Below, one piece after another: positions 8,047-16,060 of a stretch of 64,000 nucleotides of DNA. A model generated the notes under the pieces. The model saw only the letters and a list, made by a program, of their open reading frames with translations, was not told where the DNA came from and searched no databases. The translations under genes were made by a program, and so were the position numbers. Position 1 is the first letter of the stretch. Each line of letters starts with the position of its first letter. Source of the DNA: SAR202 cluster bacterium bin90 (lineage in GTDB: Bacteria > Chloroflexota > Dehalococcoidia > Lucifugimonadales > JADFKI01); contig MPND01000009.1 in assembly GCA_002238855.1 (NCBI GenBank), forward strand, positions 38,732 to 102,731, read 5' to 3'.

Positions 8047-9228
8047 ATGGCAGTTTCAAATAAGATACGCGGCATGCTTGAACAGGGCTCCTGGATACGA
8101 AGGATGTTCGAGGAGGGCATAGAACTGAAGCGGCAATTCGGCGATGAGAATGTATTCGACCTCTCACTGGGTAATCCTGTGATGCAGCCTCCCCCAGAAT
8201 TCTTCGAGGAGCTCCGGCGCATCGCCAACGACCCCGCCCCGGGCATGCACCGCTACATGCCCAACGCAGGATACGAAGAAACACGAGCCGCCGTGGCTGA
8301 GCAGCTTACCGGCGAGACCGGCTTCGATTTCAGCGCTGCCGAAATAGTTATGACATGCGGAGCGGGCGGTGCGCTAAACGTCGTGCTGAAAACCCTTCTC
8401 GACCCAGGTGACGAGGTCATCATCTTCTCGCCGTTCTTCGTTGAGTACCACTTTTACGCCGATAATCACGGAGGCTCTTGCCGTGTAGTCCCGCCCGACG
8501 AGAACTTCCTGCCCGACATGGAAGCGCTGAAAAATGCCTTCAACGAACGGACAAAGGCCGTGCTAATCAACTCGCCAAACAATCCCACTGGCGTTCTTTA
8601 CAGCGCAGCATTGCTTGACGAGATGTGCGCTGCCATCAAGGAAGCCGAAGCCGAATACGGACGCGAGATTTTTCTCGTTAGCGACGAACCTTATCGAAGG
8701 CTGCTGTTTGACGGACTGGAATATCCGCACATATTCCACCACCACGAGCGCAGCATAGTCGCAACATCACACTCGAAGGACCTCGCCCTACCGGGAGAAC
8801 GCATCGGATACATCGCAGTCCATCCCGATTACGACGACAAGGCAGAGCTCATGGACGGTCTGGTATTCTGCAACAGGACGCTCGGATACGTCAACGCTCC
8901 GGCGCTCATGCAGAACATAGTCAGGGCGCTGCAATCCGCGACGGTTGACATCGCGGCATATCAGCGAAAGCGCGACTTCCTGTACGGCAGCCTGACAGAG
9001 ATGGGCTACAGCCTCGTCAAGCCACAGGGCGCTTTCTACATGTTCCCGGCTTCTCCGACGCCCGACGATGTTGAGTTTGTCGCTACATTGCAGGAGCACA
9101 AGGTGCTGGTTGTTCCTGGCAGGGGATTCGGACTGCCGGGCTACTTCCGCATCTCCTACTGCCTCGACGACCACACACTGGAGGGAGCGCTCCCCGGATT
9201 CGAAGCGGCAATCGAGGCCTATCGCTAG
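8047..9228 (+). CDS. PLP-dependent aminotransferase, class I/II
   Basis: The 393-residue product is a fold-type I aminotransferase. The opening MAVSNKIRGMLEQGSWIRRMFEEG and VFDLSLGNPVMQPPPEF match a subfamily of aspartate-aminotransferase-like enzymes. Visible active-site elements are the NSPNNPTGV loop, the SDEPYRRL segment with Asp and Tyr that contact the cofactor ring, and HSKDLALPGERIGY with the Schiff-base Lys (about residue 244) and phosphate-binding Arg. The chosen ATG matches family starts; an ATG at 8029 is an alternative. Its stop codon overlaps that of the convergent threonine synthase-like gene in a shared CTAG. Amino donor and keto-acid substrate cannot be read from the sequence. 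Confidence 0.9.
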   Translation: MAVSNKIRGMLEQGSWIRRMFEEGIELKRQFGDENVFDLSLGNPVMQPPPEFFEELRRIANDPAPGMHRYMPNAGYEETRAAVAEQLTGETGFDFSAAEIVMTCGAGGALNVVLKTLLDPGDEVIIFSPFFVEYHFYADNHGGSCRVVPPDENFLPDMEALKNAFNERTKAVLINSPNNPTGVLYSAALLDEMCAAIKEAEAEYGREIFLVSDEPYRRLLFDGLEYPHIFHHHERSIVATSHSKDLALPGERIGYIAVHPDYDDKAELMDGLVFCNRTLGYVNAPALMQNIVRALQSATVDIAAYQRKRDFLYGSLTEMGYSLVKPQGAFYMFPASPTPDDVEFVATLQEHKVLVVPGRGFGLPGYFRISYCLDDHTLEGALPGFEAAIEAYR

Positions 9229-10343
9229 TCCTGTTGGGCGGGAATCGCGTCCTTCAATCCGAAGCCGGTTGCCGCGACAAGTATAGACTCATCCGCCTGA
9301 ATCTTGCCGCCCTCGATGAGCGCTTCCACACCGGCGAATGCGGCAGCTGATGTTGGCTCAACGAATATGCCTTCACGCTGCGCAAGCAGGCGCTGCCAGC
9401 GAATGATGTCCTGCTCCTCCACAGTGGCCGCCGTACCTCCGGTGTCGCGCAGCACGCGCAGTGACTGCCTCAACCGTGGCGGATTGGCGACGGCAATGCC
9501 CCCTGCGATTGTGCTTCCCGCAGCAGGCAAAGGTTTGCTCTCGTCAATGAAGGCAGAAACCAATGGCATTATGGCTCTCGCTTGAATGGCGTGCAGTTTG
9601 GGCAGGGCAGACAAGCGCCCGCTGTGCAGTAGTTCCTTGAAGCCGATATGTGCGCCAATTAGCAGAGACCCGTTTCCGACGGGTATTACTATGTGCTGCG
9701 GTACTTCCTCGCCGAACTGCTCGACCACCTCATAGGCAAAGGACTTGGTGCCTTCCGTGAAGTAGGGACTCAGATTGTGAGAAGCATAGACCATTCCATT
9801 GCGCTCGGCGAACTCCATCGCTGCATCCGTTACGGCCTGTCGGTCTCCATCGATTCGGTGTGTCGTTGCGCCATAGACGCCAATCTGTTCCAGTTTTGCA
9901 GCAGGTGCGCTCGACGGCGCGAATATATGCGCTCGGATGCCTGCTCTGGCAGCGTAGGCGGCAACGGATGCGCCAGCGTTGCCCGACGAGTCCTCAACCA
10001 CTTCTTCCACGCCCGATTCTCTGGCAACGCTCATCATCATCGCCGTGCCCCTGTCCTTGAATGACCCCGTCGGGTTCATCATCTCCAGCTTGGCGAACAG
10101 CATGCCGGCATTAAGTGCTTTCCCCAGATTCCGCAGAGCGACCGTTGGCGTCCCGCCTTCCCCAAGTGAAATCGCTTCTGCAGGTTGATGAAGCGGCGTA
10201 GGCATACCGGATGATTGCTGCCCGTCGCCGTTGTCCGCATAGGAAACATCAAGGACATTACCGCACAGTTCGCAGTGCAGCGTGAGCATATCGGCATCAT
10301 AATGTGCAGAGCATTCGGAGCATTTGAGACCAATGTGGGACAA
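9225..10343 (-). CDS. thrC: Threonine synthase-like PLP-dependent enzyme with zinc ribbon
   Basis: The 372-residue fold-type II PLP enzyme carries the Schiff-base Lys in NPTGSFKDRG (Lys96), an SSGNAGAS cofactor-binding segment and a glycine-rich PVGNGSLLIG phosphate loop. An N-terminal four-cysteine zinc ribbon (Cys8, Cys11, Cys24, Cys27) is present, as in many short threonine synthases. Threonine synthase converts O-phosphohomoserine to threonine. The gene starts at TTG, supported by GAGGT eight bases upstream and by the zinc-ribbon reading; no ATG is available near. Related folds (cysteate synthase, diaminopropionate-type enzymes) cannot be excluded, so the exact reaction is a family-level inference. 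Confidence 0.8.
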   Translation of the reverse strand: MSHIGLKCSECSAHYDADMLTLHCELCGNVLDVSYADNGDGQQSSGMPTPLHQPAEAISLGEGGTPTVALRNLGKALNAGMLFAKLEMMNPTGSFKDRGTAMMMSVARESGVEEVVEDSSGNAGASVAAYAARAGIRAHIFAPSSAPAAKLEQIGVYGATTHRIDGDRQAVTDAAMEFAERNGMVYASHNLSPYFTEGTKSFAYEVVEQFGEEVPQHIVIPVGNGSLLIGAHIGFKELLHSGRLSALPKLHAIQARAIMPLVSAFIDESKPLPAAGSTIAGGIAVANPPRLRQSLRVLRDTGGTAATVEEQDIIRWQRLLAQREGIFVEPTSAAAFAGVEALIEGGKIQADESILVAATGFGLKDAIPAQQD

Positions 10344-10485
10344 GTGAAGTTACCTCGTGCAATGGGGGTGGATTTACTGGCTGGCAAGTTAGTTCGATGC
10401 TATTCGTAGGCCGTTTCGCTGTCAATGTATTGCGTCCACTGCAGCTAGCGCGTCACAATGCAAAGGAGTCTATCGACCTGTTGTT

Positions 10486-10494
10486 TGTTATAAT
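10486..10494 (+). promoter_or_regulatory. Extended -10 promoter of the YihY-type gene
   Basis: TGTTATAAT forms a perfect extended -10 element with no clear -35 box. The expected start is only a few bases before the ATG at 10509, implying a very short leader. Confidence 0.5.
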
Positions 10495-10508
10495 TGTGAA
10501 TTGAGACT

Positions 10509-11447
10509 ATGACAAATACCATACGAGTCAACAACATTATCAGGCGAACCAAAACGATTGCCCGGTTCCGAACCAGGGGCATCGTCCAAAAAATTCGCCG
10601 CAACTTTGTGCTCAGGCTGATTGCGCGGACCCTGCAGGAGATGTCCGACGATGACGCCACGCACATGGCGGCGGCTATCTCGTACTACGCACTTATCTCT
10701 CTATTCCCGCTCATTCTGGGTCTTATCGCCATCACGTCGTTCCTGATTGACGACGCAGTCACGCACAGGCAAATCACAGGGTGGGTGACGAGCTTCCTTC
10801 CCGGTTCCGAGGATTTCGTCAATCAGCAGATAGAGAGCCTGCTGGTCTTACGCGGCACAATAGGAGCGTTCGCCATCGTCAGCTTGCTATGGTCGGGTAG
10901 TGCGGTGTTTGGGGGAATCACGCGCTCAATCAACCGCGCTTGGGATGTGCATCAGGACAGGCCGCTTCACATCAGCAAGGCGCGTCAGTTGCTTATGGCG
11001 CTGCTGACTGGGTTCCTGTTCCTGTCATCCACAACCATTACCACATTTCTCAGGGCGTACGAACGCTTCGCAACTGAGGACTTCCCATTTGCGAACATGC
11101 TGCTTGATGCCAACAGCGTAGCGATACTGCAAGCAAGTTCGTTCGCGCTTGTGTTTGCAGTGTTTCTGCTGCTGTACAAGTATGTGCCGAACACGAAAAC
11201 TTACTGGCAGTACATCTGGATTGGCGCACTTGTCGCCGCCGTGCTTTTCGAAATAACCAAGAACCTGTTCATCGTGTACCTTCATAGCTTCGCCAACTTC
11301 AGGTCATTGTACGGCGCGCTCGCCCCGGTCATCGCGCTGATGTTTTGGGCGTACTTGAGCGGGCTTATCCTGATTTTGGGAGCTGAGCTGAGCTCGGAGT
11401 ACGGGCGCATCAGACGCGGCGCGGAACGCGGCATGCTGCTGCATTGA
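10509..11447 (+). CDS. YihY/BrkB-family inner-membrane protein
   Basis: The 312-residue protein shows the YihY/virulence factor BrkB pattern: a first long hydrophobic helix preceded by DDDATHMAAAISYYALISLFPLI-type sequence, the LLWSGSAVFGGITRSINRAWDV segment, and four further hydrophobic helices ending with WAYLSGLILILGAELSSEYGR. Members were once annotated as ribonuclease BN by mistake; the molecular function is unresolved and a transport or envelope role is likely. It seems to be a single transcription unit with its own extended -10 promoter; the MFS gene after it has a separate promoter. No catalytic residues can be pointed to. Confidence 0.88.
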   Translation: MTNTIRVNNIIRRTKTIARFRTRGIVQKIRRNFVLRLIARTLQEMSDDDATHMAAAISYYALISLFPLILGLIAITSFLIDDAVTHRQITGWVTSFLPGSEDFVNQQIESLLVLRGTIGAFAIVSLLWSGSAVFGGITRSINRAWDVHQDRPLHISKARQLLMALLTGFLFLSSTTITTFLRAYERFATEDFPFANMLLDANSVAILQASSFALVFAVFLLLYKYVPNTKTYWQYIWIGALVAAVLFEITKNLFIVYLHSFANFRSLYGALAPVIALMFWAYLSGLILILGAELSSEYGRIRRGAERGMLLH

Positions 11448-11457
11448 CACCAATCGC

Positions 11458-11487
11458 TTGTACTGACCGCCGCAAGGTCTGTACACT
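11458..11487 (+). promoter_or_regulatory. Promoter of the MFS gene, likely producing a leaderless mRNA
   Basis: TTGTAC (11458-11463) and TACACT (11482-11487) are 18 bp apart. The predicted transcription start coincides with the ATG at 11494, and there is no Shine-Dalgarno sequence, so the message is probably leaderless. Confidence 0.45.
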
Positions 11488-11493
11488 TGCGCC

Positions 11494-12882
11494 ATGCGAA
11501 TTCCCGTGAACGCCGTGCGCTCTCCCTCCGATGTTGTGGGCTTGGTGCGCGGCGTTTTCTATGGATGGTGGCTCGTCGGCATCGCCGTCGTGCTGCTCAC
11601 GCTTATGGCAGTGTCCGTCTTCCAGGGGCTTGGCACTTTTCTTGTGGCTCTGCAGACCGAGTTCGGCTGGAGTCGCACGGTGCTATCCGGCGCATTCTCT
11701 CTTTCCCGCGCGCAGGGAGCGGTCATCGGGCCCATCGAAGGTTGGCTCATCGACAAGGTGGGCAACCGCCGAATGATATTGTTCGGATACCTGCTTATGG
11801 CATTCGGTTTCCTGATGTTCTCACAGGTAGGCAATAACGCCTTCTGGAACATCGGAATATTCAGATTAGAAAGTGGCGTATGGCAGTTCTACGTCGCATT
11901 CATCACGATAAGCTTGGGATCGGGTGTCGGCGGCTGGCTGGCGCTGATGTCGCTGATGAACAACTGGTTCGTGCGCCAGCGCTCGCTCGCGATTGCGACT
12001 TCTATGTCCGGCATCCACCTCGGCGGGCTGCTTGTGCCTGTTCTCGCGCTTGGAATCGAATTGCACGGCTTCCGCTGGACGACATTCGGCATTGCTATCT
12101 TCCTTGGTGCCCTGATCCTCCCTGTGTACACCGTATTGCGCGACAAGCCCGAAGACATAGGCCAGCTTCCTGACGGAGAGCGTCCAGGTACGCGACGCTC
12201 ACAGGAACGAGGTTCAGAAGCCGGCGCTACGCAAGCATCATCCTCTGCTAGTGGCGATGACGAGCAGGAGTTCACAGCAATGCAGGCGCTCAGGACTCGC
12301 GCCTTCTGGATTCTCACAATCGTCCACATGTCTTCGAGCGTGTCCATAGTGACGCTGGCGTTGCACCTCGCCCCGAAGCTAACGGATATGGGCATGTCAC
12401 TGAGCGGTGCAGGCACGATTGTGCTCATATATACAATACTTGCGCTGCCCACTCAGTTCGTCGCTGGTTGGCTGGCCGATAAGATGCCGAAGCCACCACT
12501 GATCTTTTTCTTCATTTTGCTCCAAGGCATAGCAATAATGCTCATAGCAGTGACGGACGAGATATTCATGGCTCTGATATTTGCCGTTCTCTACGGCATC
12601 GGCTTTGGCGGACGCATACCTCTTCTGACATCCATTCGTGGTGAATACTTCGGGCGCAAGGCGTTCGCCACCATAATGGGCATTTCCCAGATGCCGAACA
12701 ATATCTGCATGATCTTCGCGCCGCTGTTCGCAGGGTTCATGTTCGACACAACTGGCACATACTTCATACCATTCGCCTTCTTCGGCCTTCTGAATGTGCT
12801 GGGAGCCTTCCTGATGCTGACTGTCAAGCGTCCGCAGGTGCAGGAGACCAATCCTACGCCAGCGCCACAGGCCGCGGACTAG
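11494..12882 (+). CDS. Major facilitator superfamily transporter
   Basis: The 462-residue protein has 12 predicted membrane segments. The first starts at FYGWWLVGIAVVLLTLMAVS, a form typical of the MCT/oxalate-formate-like MFS group, and the N-terminal half has GPIEGWLIDKVGNRRMI, the conserved loop 2-3 motif. A long hydrophilic central loop (about residues 225-260, rich in Arg, Ser, Glu) separates the two six-helix halves, and the second half repeats the loop motif as AGWLADKMPKPP. A monocarboxylate-type substrate is plausible but not shown. The following HExxH gene begins 19 bp downstream with a good ribosome-binding site and is probably in the same transcript. Confidence 0.88.
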   Translation: MRIPVNAVRSPSDVVGLVRGVFYGWWLVGIAVVLLTLMAVSVFQGLGTFLVALQTEFGWSRTVLSGAFSLSRAQGAVIGPIEGWLIDKVGNRRMILFGYLLMAFGFLMFSQVGNNAFWNIGIFRLESGVWQFYVAFITISLGSGVGGWLALMSLMNNWFVRQRSLAIATSMSGIHLGGLLVPVLALGIELHGFRWTTFGIAIFLGALILPVYTVLRDKPEDIGQLPDGERPGTRRSQERGSEAGATQASSSASGDDEQEFTAMQALRTRAFWILTIVHMSSSVSIVTLALHLAPKLTDMGMSLSGAGTIVLIYTILALPTQFVAGWLADKMPKPPLIFFFILLQGIAIMLIAVTDEIFMALIFAVLYGIGFGGRIPLLTSIRGEYFGRKAFATIMGISQMPNNICMIFAPLFAGFMFDTTGTYFIPFAFFGLLNVLGAFLMLTVKRPQVQETNPTPAPQAAD

Positions 12883-12901
12883 GCGGCGACCTGGAGAGGA
12901 T

Positions 12902-13609
12902 ATGAACATTTTAGGGCGTGAGTTACCGCCGCCATTCGACGAGTTCTGGGAGCGCTTTCGCAGCGAAATTCCGGTTGCATCTGAGCAAATCGAGTCGGGG
13001 CACAGTGTAGTCTTCGGAGATCAGGGTTATGACCTGAGCGCACCTGAACTACCTGCTTGGGCAGCCTTACCCGACGACGACCTCGCCTACCATGTCGCGC
13101 ACGAACTCTTTCATATCGTTCAGCGGCAGCGAGGTTATCCAAAGACGGTCAGGGGGCCGCAATACCCGCCGGACTCCGTGGAAGCCCGAATAGGCGCCGA
13201 TCTGGAAGAGATGATTTTTCACCCGCCACTTGAGGAACTACTGCGTGTCGAGATGGGATTCTTGAACGACTTCATCAGGCAGCGCATGCTTCACGGCTCG
13301 CTGAGTGGAGTTGCTGGCAGTCCCGTGCCGGAGTACGGTACGCCCTGGTTTACAACTTGGGCGATACGCTACTGTGAACTGCAGATAATACTGAATGCGA
13401 ATGAATGGGCAGAATTGGAAACCGTCTTCAGGGAGCGCAGCCCGCAGGTAGCACGGCTCGGCGAGGAAATGACCGCGATAGTGAACGACATCGGCTGGGG
13501 CACGCGCGAGCAGGCTATTGAGGCGCTAATAGGAGTGCGCGACTCCTTGGGGCTGCAAGTCAATCAGATTGTCCTCGTGATGGACCCCTTGTCTGGTGAG
13601 ATTATCTGA
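12902..13609 (+). CDS. Uncharacterised protein with HExxH metalloprotease-like motif
   Basis: The 235-residue soluble protein is not recognised as a named family. Its most informative element is AHELFHIVQRQRGYP, which gives HELFH at residues 67-71, the zincin motif in which two His bind zinc and Glu acts as base. A following acidic helix, VEARIGADLEEMIFH, could supply the third ligand as in gluzincins. There is no signal peptide or membrane segment, so it would act in the cytoplasm. The ATG is preceded by GGAGAGG. It is likely co-transcribed with the MFS transporter. Whether it is an active peptidase is inference; the motif could be coincidental. Confidence 0.7.
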   Translation: MNILGRELPPPFDEFWERFRSEIPVASEQIESGHSVVFGDQGYDLSAPELPAWAALPDDDLAYHVAHELFHIVQRQRGYPKTVRGPQYPPDSVEARIGADLEEMIFHPPLEELLRVEMGFLNDFIRQRMLHGSLSGVAGSPVPEYGTPWFTTWAIRYCELQIILNANEWAELETVFRERSPQVARLGEEMTAIVNDIGWGTREQAIEALIGVRDSLGLQVNQIVLVMDPLSGEII

Positions 13610-13613
13610 CCGA

Positions 13614-13645
13614 CCGGGAAAGTCCACCAGTAGCTTTCCTACCGG
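13614..13645. terminator. Weak hairpin between convergent genes
   Basis: GGAAAG (13617-13622) pairs with CTTTCC (13634-13639), with partial extension by CCGG on both sides. It lies in the 29-bp gap between convergent stop codons and could serve as a modest bidirectional terminator; there is no T-run. Confidence 0.3.
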
Positions 13646-13950
13646 CAGAGACTTTCCTGAATATGGCGATGAAATTCACCTGTAACCAGCCCTGACGGAA
13701 AAATCTGCGCTTCCATATCCCCTAAGGTAAACACCCAGTGATCAATGGTTGGCATAGCCTCTGAGCCTTCTATGCTGCGAAGGATTGCCGGTATGCGAGA
13801 CTTCTTGTGATCGCACATAGTCCGCACTTCCGATTCGAACACAGCGCGCGCTTCTATCTCAGAAAAGTCTGTGGAGACATTGGGGGTAAGCTCAAGACAT
13901 GCAGCTGCCAGAAGCGGTATCAACAGAAAGGGCAGGATCGCTTTTTTCAT
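13639..13950 (-). CDS. Small putative lipoprotein of unknown function
   Basis: The 103-residue product begins MKKAILPFLLIPLLAAACLELT, a short lipoprotein signal with the lipobox AAAC, so it is probably anchored on the outer face of the membrane. The mature part (about 85 residues) is mildly acidic and contains FTLGDMEAQIFPSGL; no family is recognised. The ATG at 13950 is preferred over an upstream TTG because the signal peptide starts there. A TACAAT element just upstream on the minus strand would give a nearly leaderless transcript. It is convergent with the HExxH gene and divergent from the SDR gene at 14132, so it is an isolated transcription unit. Confidence 0.65.
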   Translation of the reverse strand: MKKAILPFLLIPLLAAACLELTPNVSTDFSEIEARAVFESEVRTMCDHKKSRIPAILRSIEGSEAMPTIDHWVFTLGDMEAQIFPSGLVTGEFHRHIQESLCR

Positions 13951-14063
13951 GGCGCGTATTGTATCACGGAGGTCTAGAATCTCACCAAGAACCTGCAATT
14001 TTGAAGACTCCGCTCATTGACTCTTCCTTGGGGAGCGCACCAGCACTCACATTGATGTCCGTC

Positions 14064-14072
14064 TGCTACAAT
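14064..14072 (+). promoter_or_regulatory. Extended -10 promoter of the SDR gene
   Basis: TGCTACAAT matches an extended -10 element about 60 bp upstream of the ATG at 14132; no convincing -35 is present. Confidence 0.4.
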
Positions 14073-14131
14073 TCCGCTGTCGAGATTCCATCCAGAATAG
14101 CCATAATGAAGACAGCGCAGGAGGATGATCA

Positions 14132-14887
14132 ATGACACTCGAAGGTAAAGTCGCAATCGTCACAGGTTCCGGAAGAAACATAGGACGCGCAACTGCCCTG
14201 GAACTCGCCCGGCGTGGCGCAACTGTTGTGGTTAACGCGCGCAGCAATCGCTCGGAGGCAGACGCAGTAGTTGGAGAAATAGAGGCGCTCGGCGGCTCGG
14301 CGATTGCCACTATCGCGGATGTGGGCATAAAGGACCAGGTTGACGCAATGGTGTCGGACGCGCTATCGGCATTCAGCCGCATTGACATCCTGATCAACAA
14401 TGCCGGACTGCGCGCCGCCGACCCGATAACAAACATGTCCTTGGAGCAGTGGCGCAGCGTACTAGCCGTCAATCTCGATGGGCCCTTCTTCGCCTCTCAG
14501 GCTGTCATTCCGGGCATGATGGAGCGTAGCTGGGGCCGAATTGTCAATGTGTCCGGCTTGAATGCCTTCAAGGGCAGGGCGCATTGGGCGCATGTCTGTG
14601 CTTCGAAAATGGGAGCGCTTGGCCTCACCCGTGCGCTCGCCGCCGAGCTGGCTGAGCACAACATCCTCGTGAACCACATCGTTCCGGGCGCGTTCGATAC
14701 CACACCACTGCCCGAAAATCCCAACGCCTTCGCGGGACCTCCTGACGCTCGCGCAGTTGGTATTCCAGTGGGCAGGCTGGGCTTGCCCCAGGAGATTGCG
14801 ACTACTTGCGCATTTCTGGCGTCAGACGATGCATCATTCATCACGGGCCAGACCTTCCACGTAAATGGCGGCGCCCTAGCCTATTAG
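14132..14887 (+). CDS. SDR-family protein lacking the catalytic tyrosine
   Basis: The 251-residue protein is a classical short-chain dehydrogenase/reductase by layout: cofactor motif TGSGRNIG near residue 10, the NNAG motif, Ser141 in NVSGLNAF, and Lys159. The family's YxxxK active site reads VCASK here, so the proton-donating Tyr is replaced by Val155; this was checked codon by codon (GTC TGT GCT TCG AAA). The C-terminus ends with the standard TGQTFHVNGG. It may still bind NAD(P)(H) but is unlikely to act as a normal reductase, unless another residue such as nearby His154 or Cys156 substitutes. The start is well supported by GGAGG. It precedes moaD, which has its own promoter. Confidence 0.88.
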   Translation: MTLEGKVAIVTGSGRNIGRATALELARRGATVVVNARSNRSEADAVVGEIEALGGSAIATIADVGIKDQVDAMVSDALSAFSRIDILINNAGLRAADPITNMSLEQWRSVLAVNLDGPFFASQAVIPGMMERSWGRIVNVSGLNAFKGRAHWAHVCASKMGALGLTRALAAELAEHNILVNHIVPGAFDTTPLPENPNAFAGPPDARAVGIPVGRLGLPQEIATTCAFLASDDASFITGQTFHVNGGALAY

Positions 14888-14888
14888 A

Positions 14889-14915
14889 TTGACGTGGATT
14901 TCAGCGTGATATAAT
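14889..14915 (+). promoter_or_regulatory. Promoter of moaDE
   Basis: TTGACG (14889-14894) precedes the extended -10 TGATATAAT (14907-14915) with a 15-bp spacer. Transcription would start near 14922, before the AGGAGG that serves moaD. Confidence 0.6.
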
Positions 14916-14948
14916 TGGTGCAATCTGCATCTGTTAGGAGGCTGTAGT

Positions 14949-15194
14949 CTGCGAGTCAGAATAAAGCTGTTTGCCAGCTACAAAGAGAAAGCGGGTACCT
15001 CCGACCTGGAGATGAACCTGCCCGACGCCGCAACCGTGCAGGATGCGGCGAGCGAATTGTTGCGGCTGCATCCCTCGCTTTCCGGCGACTCTTCGCGCCT
15101 CATGATTGCCGTGAACGAAGAATACCAGGAGCACGACTACCCCCTGAGCGAAAATGACGAGGTCGCATTCATTCCGCCGGTCAGTGGCGGCTGA
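14949..15194 (+). CDS. moaD: Molybdopterin synthase sulfur carrier subunit MoaD, probable CTG start
   Basis: The 81-residue ubiquitin-like protein ends in the Gly-Gly that is thiocarboxylated for sulfur transfer to precursor Z (cyclic pyranopterin). The reading RVRIKLFASYKEKAG at its N-terminus is the usual opening of MoaD. No ATG, GTG or TTG exists in frame at this point; the first ATG (15012) would remove the first beta strands. A CTG at 14949 sits seven bases after a perfect AGGAGG (14936-14941), so CTG initiation is inferred. It precedes moaE by 62 bp and the two subunits form the molybdopterin synthase heterotetramer. A ThiS-type role is less likely given the moaE neighbour. Confidence 0.85.
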   Translation: MRVRIKLFASYKEKAGTSDLEMNLPDAATVQDAASELLRLHPSLSGDSSRLMIAVNEEYQEHDYPLSENDEVAFIPPVSGG

Positions 15195-15256
15195 TGCTAC
15201 TGAATTGCCATTCATGAACTGCCCTCTCTGCCCAAATACCCTGAGGTTGTGAAGCT

Positions 15257-15712
15257 ATGATAACGATCACTAATGAAGTACTTTGCCCCGAAGCCATCAC
15301 CGAGAGTGTGAAGCAGGATGGGAATGGCGCCGTGGTTACCTTCCTTGGCTCCACGCGAGATTCCACGGCGGAGCGCAAGGTTCTCTACCTCGAATATGAA
15401 GCGTATCGCCCGATGGCGGACAACCAACTGGCGCGAGTCGCCGATGAGATTCAAGAGAAGTGGGGCATCGCAAATGTCTCAATAGCACACCGGCTCGGCA
15501 GGCTGGAAATCGGCGACATCAGCCTCGTAGTCGCAATTGCATCGCCGCATCGCAGAGAGGCCTTTGAGGCGAGCGCGTACGCCATCGATCGCATCAAGCA
15601 GATTGTGCCTATCTGGAAGAAGGAGTTCTTCGAAGGCGGCGAGGTCTGGGTCGGCAGCCAGGAAGACGACTGCGCCAAGCAGGCAAGTGCGGTCAGCGTA
15701 AGCGGCTCGTAG
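15257..15712 (+). CDS. moaE: Molybdopterin synthase catalytic subunit MoaE
   Basis: The 151-residue protein contains the MoaE signatures: GAVVTFLGSTRD near the N-terminus, YLEYEAYRPMA, the HRLGRLEIGD segment with the conserved His-Arg, SPHRREAFEA and IVPIWKKEFFEGGEVWVG with the two active-site lysines. It forms the large subunit that accepts the MoaD C-terminus and inserts two sulfurs to form molybdopterin. GAGG lies upstream of the ATG. Its pairing with moaD implies the cell makes molybdenum cofactor, though no molybdoenzyme gene is in this window. The C-terminal 15 residues are low complexity and not conserved. Confidence 0.95.
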   Translation: MITITNEVLCPEAITESVKQDGNGAVVTFLGSTRDSTAERKVLYLEYEAYRPMADNQLARVADEIQEKWGIANVSIAHRLGRLEIGDISLVVAIASPHRREAFEASAYAIDRIKQIVPIWKKEFFEGGEVWVGSQEDDCAKQASAVSVSGS

Positions 15713-15879
15713 CCTCCTTTGCGGAGCAATCAGGCGGTATTTCACGCCTTATCCCGCCAGAATTACGAAGCCGCACCATCGAAGATCCACTAATGCACGA
15801 CAACCGACACATCCTTGAATAACCTTGCGAAAACCTGCGATCATCACTTTGATTGTTATGAAAATCACAATCATCATGG

Positions 15880-15909
15880 TTGCCAATAATGTCCGGCGTC
15901 TGTTATATT
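15880..15909 (+). promoter_or_regulatory. Promoter of tRNA-Ser
   Basis: TTGCCA (15880-15885) and TATATT (15904-15909) are 18 bp apart and lie just upstream of the tRNA 5' end at 15928. Confidence 0.55.
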
Positions 15910-15927
15910 AGAGTATCGAATCGGCAA

Positions 15928-16018
15928 GGAGGGATCGCATAGAGGTCTAGTGCGGCCGCCTGCTAAGCGGTTAGGGTTGAAAAGGCCCTCATGGGTTCGA
16001 ATCCCATTCCCTCCGCCA
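15928..16018 (+). tRNA. tRNA-Ser, anticodon GCT
   Basis: A 91-nt type II tRNA. The acceptor stem GGAGGGA (15928-15934) pairs perfectly with TCCCTCC (16008-16014), followed by the discriminator G and an encoded CCA. The anticodon loop CTGCTAA gives GCT at 15962-15964, reading AGC/AGU. A long variable arm lies between the anticodon arm and the T arm, and the T loop GTTCGAATC is canonical. It sits 42 bp before miaB and may share its transcript. Confidence 0.95.
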
Positions 16019-16060
16019 TTTATTTATTTTTTTACCTATACATTGAGAAAAGTTTCACAA

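Noticed and set aside
14889..14948. Riboswitch for molybdenum cofactor upstream of moaD
   Set aside because: The leader after the predicted transcription start is only about 27 nt, too short for the known structured motif.
15950..16060. Upstream extension of miaB starting inside the tRNA
   Set aside because: It would overlap the tRNA and adds residues absent from MiaB proteins; the ATG at 16061 fits the family start.
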